Positions 25,425 through 32,726 of a DNA stretch of 64,000 bases are shown here, piece by piece. Within the stretch, counting starts at the first letter, position 1. Every line of letters starts with the position of its first letter. The notes under the pieces are model-generated. The model made no database searches. It saw only the letters and a list, made by a program, of their open reading frames with translations, and had not been told where the DNA came from. The position numbers and the translations under genes are program-made. The stretch comes from Agathobacter sp. (GTDB taxonomy: Bacteria; Bacillota; Clostridia; Lachnospirales; Lachnospiraceae): contig JALFLB010000057.1 of the NCBI GenBank assembly GCA_022775045.1, forward strand, positions 62,001-126,000. The letters are read 5' to 3'.

Positions 25425-25904
25425 ATGAGTCAATTAACACAGGAACAGCAGGAAAAGCGCAATCAGGAATATAATGATTATGTGAAACAGGTAACACCTG
25501 TTCATAATCTGTGGGCAAATATGGGGAAGGCATTTTTGCTGGGCGGAGCAATTTGTCTGTTGGGACAGTTTATTACCAATATTGCAATACAGGTTTTCGG
25601 GCTGAACAAGGATGATGCAGGTTTGTGGTGTAGTCTGATTCTGGTACTTCTCAGCGTGATTCTGACGAGTTGTAATGTATACGGTCTGCTGGCCAACTGG
25701 GGAGGTGCAGGGGCATTGGTCCCAATTACAGGATTTGCCAATGGAGTGTGTGCTTCGGCAGTTGAATTCCAGAAAGAAGGACAGGTTTTTGGAATCGGAT
25801 GTCAGATTTTTAAGATTGCAGGTCCGGTCATCCTGTATGGAATCTTTTCCAGCTGGGTATTGGGATTTATTTACTGGATTTGCCGGTGTTTTGGCTGGAT
25901 CTGA
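25425..25904 (+). CDS. spoVAC: Stage V sporulation protein AC
   Basis: SpoVAC is a membrane subunit of the dipicolinate channel; its Bacillus homologue behaves as a mechanosensitive channel. The 159-residue protein starts with a hydrophilic helix containing YNDYVKQVTP, followed by GKAFLLGGAICLLGQF, LLANWGGAGALVPITGFANGVCASAVEFQKEG and GIGCQIFKIAGPVILYGI, all close to the SpoVAC pattern. ATG 25425 follows AAGGAG. It is separated from spoVAA-AB and spoVAD-AE, and has its own sigma-G-like promoter. Confidence 0.9.
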   Translation: MSQLTQEQQEKRNQEYNDYVKQVTPVHNLWANMGKAFLLGGAICLLGQFITNIAIQVFGLNKDDAGLWCSLILVLLSVILTSCNVYGLLANWGGAGALVPITGFANGVCASAVEFQKEGQVFGIGCQIFKIAGPVILYGIFSSWVLGFIYWICRCFGWI

Positions 25905-25905
25905 A

Positions 25906-25936
25906 CGAATAGAAGAACTGGTGGAAGGGAATACTA
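25906..25936 (+). promoter_or_regulatory. Candidate sigma-G promoter of the 63-residue gene
   Basis: GAATA at 25907-25911 fits the sigma-G -35 box, and AATACTA at 25930-25936 fits CATACTA in six of seven positions, with an 18-bp spacer. It lies just after the spoVAC stop and 34 bp before the next start. Confidence 0.45.
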
Positions 25937-25969
25937 TATCCGAGAAAAAGCTAAGAGAGGTGAAATCGG

Positions 25970-26161
25970 ATGATCAAAGAGGATGGACTTCCGCTGGGAC
26001 TTGGTTTCGGACTGGCGATGAATGAAGAGGCAATGACCAGCTTTGCATCTATGAATGATGCCGAAAAAAAGCAGGTGATAGAAGTAGCAAGAGGCGTTGC
26101 ATCAAAGGAGGAAATGCAAGAGCTTGTCAGTAATATCGCACAGTTGGGACAGCAAAAATAG
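25970..26161 (+). CDS. Small protein of unknown function behind spoVAC, candidate forespore protein
   Basis: A 63-residue soluble protein: a glycine-rich start (DGLPLGLGFGLAMNEE) and an amphipathic helical remainder (NDAEKKQVIEVARGVASKEE). GAGAGGTG precedes the ATG by 7 bases. A sigma-G-like promoter lies directly upstream, and the gene follows spoVAC by 65 bp, so production in the forespore is a reasonable guess. I do not recognise the family; it does not look like an alpha/beta small acid-soluble protein. Confidence 0.65.
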   Translation: MIKEDGLPLGLGFGLAMNEEAMTSFASMNDAEKKQVIEVARGVASKEEMQELVSNIAQLGQQK

Positions 26162-26229
26162 ATGGTGCTTTTTCCTTGTGAATTTGCTATAATTTTTATA
26201 GTGCTTATTGAAAGGATCAGGGGCAGGCA

Positions 26230-28470
26230 ATGAATGTATTGAAAGTGAAGAAAGGTGACCTTATCGCAAAGAGACAGGATAAGGTGATGGAGTGGTATCT
26301 GATTCAGGAGGGGTCCGTCATCCGCCAGTTTGCATTTGCGGAGATTGTGATGAATCGGAATGCGATTGTTGGGATTCTTGAGAATGAGTGGTTTGCCTGC
26401 GATTATGTTGCAAGGGAGGACACAACACTGATTGTGATTCCGTGTAAGAATGCGCAGGATCTCCACAATATTTTGTCAGAACATGAGAATTTCCGACCGA
26501 TTTTTCTAAGAACAGCAGTTGAACAGCGCCATCAGGCGCTGTGCCTGTATGCGAATCTGGAAAAGAGAGCAGGACTTTTACATACGGTGGCAGAGACACT
26601 ATACAATGATTACAAGAATCTCTGCAATGAGCTTTTATTGGACGAGCAGGATTTCTCCCGAATGGAACTGTTTGAGGCGCTGAATATGCAGCATAAGGCA
26701 GAAAACTGGGAGATTAGTAACAGTAACAGCCTGGTTAAGAATTACCTCAAGGAATATATGCAGCTGATGATCAAGGATGATAGCCTGTGTGTTGGTGCCA
26801 TTATGGAGGCAGCTGCGCAGATGCGGCGTGTGACACAGGGAATCGGAGAGATGGTGCATTATCTGCTTTACAATCGTGATATTCTCTATGCTGATTCCAA
26901 GGATGACATTTTCCACCTGTTTTTCGACATGGCAGTGCAGCTGTCCAAGAAAAAACGCGATATTACAGGGGTCAAGCAACAGATGATCAAGATTGCCGGA
27001 GTAATGAAGCAACTGGGCATCTATGACGCTGCGATAGTCCGGGAGGCGCAGGAACTGTGTGAGAACTATAATTTCAGCGAAGTATCGAAGGGGCGTGTCA
27101 ATATTGCGAAGGAAGATAGTGTTGCTTATATTCTGGAGTATGCAGGTTATGACGGGGATGCAGTCCGCAGTTTTAAACAGGTGCTTAAGGCATATCGCAC
27201 TTTGCCGGATGTTATGTCTACAGACAATGAGGCGAGAAAGCTGCGCAAGGAAATCTCACGGGTATTTTATGATGTATACTTTAAGGCCTTTATCCGATCC
27301 GTAGAGGATCTGGTGAAGCCGTCACCGATTCTCACCATGTTTTTTAATTTTGGCTTTATGGATGTCCAAATGATTGGTGAGGACAATGCTACTGCACTTT
27401 ATAATCTGACAGATTCGCTGGGGTTGTTTCACTCGGATCATATCTATACCATTTATGATTGGCTGGTAAGAATCTATCAAGGGGAAAAGGAACCGTCAAG
27501 AAATGAGTTTGACCAGGATTTTAATGCTTATTTGCTGGACATGAGGCGGCAGGGAAGTATTACAGAGGAACAGATGGATGCGCTGAAACGGAATGCCAAG
27601 ATGAAGGTAGAATTTGAGATCAAGAATATGTTTCAGTCGGGGCATCGTGTCACTTATGGGCGCGTGACCACTTTCTGTCCTATAATGATGGAAGAAGACC
27701 TGATCAATGTTGTAGAGAAGATGGCTGTGACAGCAGAACGCATTGAAAATGCACTCAATAAGGTTCGTCGTCTGGATTATTCAGCAATGTACCGAGAGGT
27801 ACTTTTTTCAGATCCGGAGCGAGGAATCAATCAGGAATGGATCAAAAAGGAGGTTCTGCCGGATGTGATTCTGATGCCCGATGCCGGTACCCGTGCATTG
27901 ATGTGGCAGGAAACATCCGGTGCAAAGAGTGACACCCCGGCACGTTTTCTGTTTCCTATGTTTACGGCAGGCGATATTGATGAGCAGATGGTGGAGACGG
28001 TCGGTCGCTTCCGCTGGGAAATCTGTAGGAGGGTCCAGGGTGTTTACTGGAATGATATAAGGGAGAAGTCACTGACTTCCGAGTATTGTGACTATATTCA
28101 GTTTTATCGCAAAAATTCAGATTTGTCTGCGGATGCCAAAGAAAAATTAAAGACGGCTCTGGCCCGTGCTCGCAACAGTTATCGTGAAGTTTTTGTGAAA
28201 GATTACCAGGCGTGGATGAAATATGAGTCACAGGGCAGCTTCCGTCTGAATAAAGTGGCACGGGATATTCTTGTGAGATATTGCCCGTTTTCTAAGGAGG
28301 TGCGGCAGAGTCTTGCCTCGAATCCACAGTATCAGAGTGCATTTCATAAGCTGGATGCAGAGAACCGGAAGAAGGAACAGCGCCTGATTGCATTGTATGA
28401 TAAGTACGAGGCCGCAGGTGGTGTAATTACGCCGGAATTGAAAGAAAACCAAAGATTTTGCCAGATGTAG
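26230..28470 (+). CDS. Large protein with N-terminal cyclic-nucleotide-binding-like domain and unknown C-terminal region
   Basis: The 746-residue protein opens with a jelly-roll segment like a Crp/Fnr effector domain (about 1-100: KKGDLIAKRQDKVMEWYLIQEG, then VGILENEWFACDYVAREDTTLIVIPC). After it, in the place of a Crp DNA-binding domain, comes a mostly alpha-helical region of over 600 residues that I cannot assign. No membrane segment, nuclease or kinase motif is evident. An extended -10 (TGCTATAAT, near 26190) precedes the gene. It stands alone between the 63-residue gene and pullulanase. A sensory or scaffolding role is possible, but I have no direct evidence. Confidence 0.7.
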   Translation: MNVLKVKKGDLIAKRQDKVMEWYLIQEGSVIRQFAFAEIVMNRNAIVGILENEWFACDYVAREDTTLIVIPCKNAQDLHNILSEHENFRPIFLRTAVEQRHQALCLYANLEKRAGLLHTVAETLYNDYKNLCNELLLDEQDFSRMELFEALNMQHKAENWEISNSNSLVKNYLKEYMQLMIKDDSLCVGAIMEAAAQMRRVTQGIGEMVHYLLYNRDILYADSKDDIFHLFFDMAVQLSKKKRDITGVKQQMIKIAGVMKQLGIYDAAIVREAQELCENYNFSEVSKGRVNIAKEDSVAYILEYAGYDGDAVRSFKQVLKAYRTLPDVMSTDNEARKLRKEISRVFYDVYFKAFIRSVEDLVKPSPILTMFFNFGFMDVQMIGEDNATALYNLTDSLGLFHSDHIYTIYDWLVRIYQGEKEPSRNEFDQDFNAYLLDMRRQGSITEEQMDALKRNAKMKVEFEIKNMFQSGHRVTYGRVTTFCPIMMEEDLINVVEKMAVTAERIENALNKVRRLDYSAMYREVLFSDPERGINQEWIKKEVLPDVILMPDAGTRALMWQETSGAKSDTPARFLFPMFTAGDIDEQMVETVGRFRWEICRRVQGVYWNDIREKSLTSEYCDYIQFYRKNSDLSADAKEKLKTALARARNSYREVFVKDYQAWMKYESQGSFRLNKVARDILVRYCPFSKEVRQSLASNPQYQSAFHKLDAENRKKEQRLIALYDKYEAAGGVITPELKENQRFCQM

Positions 28471-28569
28471 AAAGATTGGAACTTCCCTTTTTGGTAGATA
28501 TATGGTAAGATATGACCATAATATTTCGCTTTTTTTCGTAAAGGCAGAAACAAAAAGGGAGGTTTTTTC

Positions 28570-31242
28570 ATGAAGAAAAGAGTAAGAGCACTTGGAATGG
28601 CAGTTATGCTGCTGTTTCTGACGGTTTTTGGGGTATTTGCGGATGTGCCGCAGGTACGCGCAGATGGAGAACTGAAATTGAGACTGCATTATCACAGAGA
28701 TGATGGAGCCTATGATGGCTGGATGGTCTGGTTCTGGGCTGAGGGTCAGGAAGGTGCGGACTACCCGTTTGCAGAGGAAGACGGGGATATGGTTGCAACC
28801 ATGGATGTGCAGGCCGGAACCACGTCTGTTGGATTTATTGTCAAGACCTCTGACTGGACTAAGGATGTGGATGCAGATCAGTTTATCGATATTTCTGAGA
28901 TGGTATCAGGAACGGTCGATGTCTATGTGGAGTCCGGCGTTGAGGGTTATACCAAGGAGTATGGCGATGATGCTGTGACTGGAACGAAGCTTAAAAGTGC
29001 CGTTTACAATGGAGACACCACCATTACGGCAACAATGACCGGTGCTATTGAGGGAAATGCCGCTTCGGCATTCGAACTCCGCAGCAAAGAGGGGACTGTT
29101 GAAATCAGCAGTGTGGAGGAAGGAAAGGATTTCCTTTACACCATTACACTTGCCGGTGAGTTGGATAACACAAAGAGTTATTTTATCACTTTTGACGGAA
29201 CAGAGCTGCAGGTGCAGATGCCAATTATATACTCCACAGAGGAGTTTGAGGAGGCGTACACCTACACAGGAGATGATCTTGGTGCCGTATGGTCAAAGGA
29301 AAGTACAACCTTCCGTGTATGGGCACCGACTGCTGAGGAGGTCACCTTGAATCTATATGAGAGCGGTACTCCGAATGCAGACGATCTGATTGAGGAGATT
29401 CCGATGACGGCGGATGCTAACGGAACCTGGGTTGCCACAAAAGAGGGCGATTTAAACGGAACCTATTACACCTATACCGCACTTTTGGATGGAGCCAGAC
29501 AGGAGGCTTGTGATCCATATGCGCGCACAACCGGTGTCAATGGAAAGCGTGCCATGGTCATCGATCTGGATTCCACCAATCCCGAAGGCTGGGAGAAGGA
29601 TTCCAATCCTCATGCGGGGGAGAGCATCAACGATGCCATCATCTATGAGCTGCAAATGAGAGATCTCTCTGCTGATAAGGGCTCCGGAATTGAAAATGTC
29701 GGTAAATATTTAAGTCTTACTGAGAGTGGAACAAAGACAAAGGGTGGCGTTGCAACTGGACTGGATCATTTGAAGGATCTTGGAATTACTCATCTTCATC
29801 TGATGCCGATTTACGATTTTGGTTCTGTTGATGAGACCTATACCTATGAGAATCTGTATAACTGGGGATATGATCCGGTCAATTACAATGTGCCGGAAGG
29901 TTCCTATTCAACGGATGCTTATAACGGAGAGGTTCGTGTGTCTGAGATGAAGCAGATGGTCAAGTCTCTTCATGAAAATGATATCAGTGTGGTTATGGAT
30001 GTGGTGTACAACCATGTACAGTCCGCCGGTGATTTCTGTATCAATCGTTTGGTTCCGGGATATTTTTCACGAATCAATGAGGATGGAAGCTACTCCAATG
30101 GAAGCGGCTGCGGTAATGACACTGCCTCTGAGCGGTCCATGGTGAAAAAATATATTGTAGATTCGGTATGCTATTGGGCTGATGAGTATCACATTGATGG
30201 TTTCCGCTTTGACTTGGTTGGTCTGATTGATACAGATACTATTAACGAGATTGTGGAAGAGGTACATAAATCTCATCCGGACGTGATCTTTTATGGTGAG
30301 GGATGGACACTTGAGACAAATGTGACGAAGGATGGCTATAAGCTTGCAACGCAGAAGAATTCGGAATTGACACCGGATTTCGCTTATTTTAATGATACGA
30401 TTCGAGATGGATTAAAAGGAAATGTTTTTAACACTGGAGAGGTAGGTTATGTCTCTGGTGCCCGCAATATGGAGAAGCTTATTTCTGAGAACTTTATGGG
30501 TAATGCCAGCTGGTGCAGCAGTCCGTCCCAGACAATTAATTATGCGTCCTGTCACGACAACATGACATTATTTGATCGTCTGGCAACATCCCGTCCTGAT
30601 GCCAGCAGGGAGGATCTGATTCGCATGAACAATCTTGCGGCTGCGGTCTACATGACAGCAGAGGGAGTGCCGTTTATCATGTCAGGTGAGGAGATGCTCC
30701 GCACGAAGACAAAGGAGGACGGAAGCTTCGACTCCAACAGTTACATGTCCGGCGATGAAGTGAATTCACTGAAATGGTCAGACCTTGAGAATGAGGAGTA
30801 TCAGAACGTATACAATTACTACAAGGGACTGATTGCATTCCGAAAGGCACATGGAGCGCTTCGTCTGTCTGACGCCGCTGATGTCGAAGCAAATGTAAAA
30901 CCAGTAGAGGGACTGGCAGAAAATGTTGTGGCATTCGATATTTCCGGTGGTGTAAACGGTGAGACCGCAAAAGAAATCTATGTGATCTTCAATGCCAATG
31001 GAGAGGAGCAGACCATTGATCTGCCGGATGGAAAGTGGAATGTTTATATTGACGGTGAGAAGGCAGGTATAGAGGTTCTTTCCACCATCAAGGATGGCAA
31101 GGCAGTGGTTGCACCAATCTCAGCGATGGTTCTTGTGAAGGAGGGCGCATCGATGCCGATTGGAGTAATTGTTCTTCTGGCCGTTGCAGCAATTGCAGTT
31201 GTGGCAGTGGTACTTGTGGTTGGTATGAAGAAAAAGAGGTAA
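28570..31242 (+). CDS. pulA: Pullulanase, type I, membrane-anchored
   Basis: The enzyme hydrolyses alpha-1,6 branch points of pullulan, starch or glycogen outside the cell. In 890 residues it has a signal peptide (about 1-31), a CBM41-like starch-binding domain (about 35-135), a linker domain, a CBM48-like domain (about 246-330, FRVWAPTAEEVTLNLYE) and a GH13 catalytic domain. The type I signature YNWGYDP is near residue 430, and the conserved regions MDVVYNHV (about 476), DGFRFDLV with the nucleophile Asp near 547, GEGW with the acid near 577, and CHDN (661-664) are all present. A C-terminal hydrophobic helix and KKKR tail anchor it in the membrane; there is no LPxTG sortase motif. GGGAGG precedes the ATG. 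Confidence 0.95.
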   Translation: MKKRVRALGMAVMLLFLTVFGVFADVPQVRADGELKLRLHYHRDDGAYDGWMVWFWAEGQEGADYPFAEEDGDMVATMDVQAGTTSVGFIVKTSDWTKDVDADQFIDISEMVSGTVDVYVESGVEGYTKEYGDDAVTGTKLKSAVYNGDTTITATMTGAIEGNAASAFELRSKEGTVEISSVEEGKDFLYTITLAGELDNTKSYFITFDGTELQVQMPIIYSTEEFEEAYTYTGDDLGAVWSKESTTFRVWAPTAEEVTLNLYESGTPNADDLIEEIPMTADANGTWVATKEGDLNGTYYTYTALLDGARQEACDPYARTTGVNGKRAMVIDLDSTNPEGWEKDSNPHAGESINDAIIYELQMRDLSADKGSGIENVGKYLSLTESGTKTKGGVATGLDHLKDLGITHLHLMPIYDFGSVDETYTYENLYNWGYDPVNYNVPEGSYSTDAYNGEVRVSEMKQMVKSLHENDISVVMDVVYNHVQSAGDFCINRLVPGYFSRINEDGSYSNGSGCGNDTASERSMVKKYIVDSVCYWADEYHIDGFRFDLVGLIDTDTINEIVEEVHKSHPDVIFYGEGWTLETNVTKDGYKLATQKNSELTPDFAYFNDTIRDGLKGNVFNTGEVGYVSGARNMEKLISENFMGNASWCSSPSQTINYASCHDNMTLFDRLATSRPDASREDLIRMNNLAAAVYMTAEGVPFIMSGEEMLRTKTKEDGSFDSNSYMSGDEVNSLKWSDLENEEYQNVYNYYKGLIAFRKAHGALRLSDAADVEANVKPVEGLAENVVAFDISGGVNGETAKEIYVIFNANGEEQTIDLPDGKWNVYIDGEKAGIEVLSTIKDGKAVVAPISAMVLVKEGASMPIGVIVLLAVAAIAVVAVVLVVGMKKKR

Positions 31243-31254
31243 TTATTCAGGACA

Positions 31255-31372
31255 GATTTATGCGGAACCGCATAAATCGTATGAAAACGTATAGCAGGTC
31301 AGAGCAAGCCTCACAGCGAAGCTGATTCTCATGGGCTTGCGGTTCGTATCTGTGAGGGTACTGAACAGATAC
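31255..31372. repeat. Three inverted repeats in the pulA-trmO spacer
   Basis: The 163-bp spacer holds a perfect 24-bp palindrome (31255-31278), a nested hairpin (outer arms 31305-31310 with 31334-31339, inner CAGC/GCTG around GAA), and a stem pairing 31346-31353 with 31365-31372. CCTCACAG at 31309-31316 can also pair with CTGTGAGG at 31350-31357, which would exclude the second and third hairpins. None is followed by a T run on the + strand, so it is not a plain terminator. On the - strand the third stem is preceded, not followed, by T residues. Confidence 0.75.
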
Positions 31373-31405
31373 AAAAAGAGCAAGAATTAAGACAGGGTAA
31401 ATATT

Positions 31406-32101
31406 ATGGAATATATCGCACACATTCACACACAATTTCCGGAGAAATTCGGAATTCCAAGGCAGAGTGGGTTGGTCCCGGATGCCCTTGGGGAGATTGT
31501 TTTTGAGCCGCAGTTCAGGAATCCGGATGCGGTGAAGGGAATCGACGAATTTTCCCATCTGTGGCTTCTGTGGGATTTTTCCAGAGCAAAACAAAAAGAA
31601 TTCCATGCGACGGTGGCACCACCACGTCTCGGAGGAAAGGAGCGGCGAGGCGTCTTTGCGACGCGCTCGCCGTTTCGGCCTAATTCTATTGGTTTATCCT
31701 GTGTAAAACTGGAGCAGGTGCGTATCGACGAGATGCTTGGTCCCGTTCTTATCGTCTCTGGGGTGGATCTCTTAGACGGAACTCCCATCTACGATATCAA
31801 GCCCTATCTTCCCTATGCGGATGCCCACCCGGAGGCAAAGGGAGGCTTCGCGGAGGAATATCAGGATGTGCGCATGCCGGTGATTTTCCCGGAGGAGTTT
31901 CTTGTGAAGCTGCCGCCTGAACTGCGGCAGACGGTTGTGGATGTGCTGGCACAGGACCCGCGGGCTGCCTACAACAAGAAGCCGGACTATGTGTACGGCA
32001 TGGCCTTTGCCGATTACGATATCCGGTTTGTGGTCTCGGAGGGGCAGATTGTTGTGCGGGATGTTCAGAGCCGGGGGGACGGATGGGAGCGAGTGAAGTA
32101 A
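31406..32101 (+). CDS. trmO: tRNA N6-threonylcarbamoyladenosine methyltransferase (TsaA/TrmO family)
   Basis: TrmO methylates the N6-threonylcarbamoyladenosine at position 37 of some tRNAs, using S-adenosylmethionine. The 231-residue protein has the TsaA start YIAHIHTQFPEKFGIPRQ, GIDEFSHLWLLWDFS, the signature RRGVFATRSPFRPNSIGLS and DGTPIYDIKPYLPYAD, then a C-terminal extension typical of the family. The upstream spacer is strongly structured; no strong promoter was seen there. Confidence 0.93.
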   Translation: MEYIAHIHTQFPEKFGIPRQSGLVPDALGEIVFEPQFRNPDAVKGIDEFSHLWLLWDFSRAKQKEFHATVAPPRLGGKERRGVFATRSPFRPNSIGLSCVKLEQVRIDEMLGPVLIVSGVDLLDGTPIYDIKPYLPYADAHPEAKGGFAEEYQDVRMPVIFPEEFLVKLPPELRQTVVDVLAQDPRAAYNKKPDYVYGMAFADYDIRFVVSEGQIVVRDVQSRGDGWERVK

Positions 32102-32130
32102 TAAAGGTTTTATTTTATGTGGAGGAAGCT

Positions 32131-32421
32131 ATGATGAAAAAACGTTGATTGTCTGAAGCCCATTGCAATCGGAGTTGAAAACTAGAGAGGAACTACGAGG
32201 GAGAGAAGATTGATAACAGCCGGTATTTCGAAGGAAAGAAGATCATGGCTGCCGGGGAAAAGTATGCCTCTGAGCTGGGACAGTATCCGGTGATCAAGCT
32301 TTCCCTCAAATCGGCGAAGCAGCCGGATTATGCAGCCCCATTTCTTGACAAGGGGTATACCAAAAGCATCAAATACGGTATATGCTTCTGTGAGAAAAGT
32401 TGCATGGTAGAAATACGGTAA
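32131..32421 (+). pseudogene. Remnant of an AAA-ATPase/DUF1703-type gene with internal deletions
   Basis: A ribosome binding site (GGAGG) and ATG at 32131 start a coding trace that is broken by stops and frame changes: P-I-A-I-G-V-E-N is readable in one frame, and NSRYFEGKKIMAAGEKYA with ELGQYPVIKLSLKSAKQPDY in the frame ending at 32421. These match the start and an early-middle segment of the AAA-ATPase-like DUF1703 (PD-(D/E)XK) family. The last part, KGYTKSIKYGICFCEKSCMVE before the stop, matches the family's C-terminus. Most of the P-loop region and the middle are missing, so the gene has suffered at least two deletions. Intact members are often present in several copies in gut clostridia. 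Confidence 0.72.
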
Positions 32422-32711
32422 AAACAGAACTTGACATACAAAAGCAAGCATGTTACTATTGATTTTAGTAAATTCGAAGGAAAGAGAGGTAAAAATATGG
32501 CTATTGTAAGAGAAAATGTGCGAATTGAATATGATATGATTACCTCGGTTAGTAAGTATTAGTTTTTCATTGATTCTATATGTGTATTTAGCCGTGGCTT
32601 ATTTTGCTACGGCTTTTTCTTTTGACTTATTCTACTTCAAATCAAGGTATCTTTCATATTCATCAAATAATCCAACTGAAATCAGCAGTTTAGAATATAA
32701 ATATAAGAATA
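32422..32711. other. Gene-poor spacer with a 21-codon open frame and a hairpin
   Basis: An ATG at 32497 behind AGAGAGG opens a 21-codon frame (AIVRENVRIEYDMITSVSKY) that ends at 32562. It could be the 5' remnant of a lost gene or a short peptide. A terminator-like hairpin follows at 32590-32622. I see no other gene in this stretch. Confidence 0.4.
32590..32622 (+). terminator. Terminator-like hairpin
   Basis: AGCCGTGGC (32590-32598) pairs with GCTACGGCT (32606-32614), with one G-U pair, followed by a T-rich run. It has no intact gene in front of it except the 21-codon frame. Confidence 0.7.
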
Positions 32712-32726
32712 ATGGGAGAGAACAAA

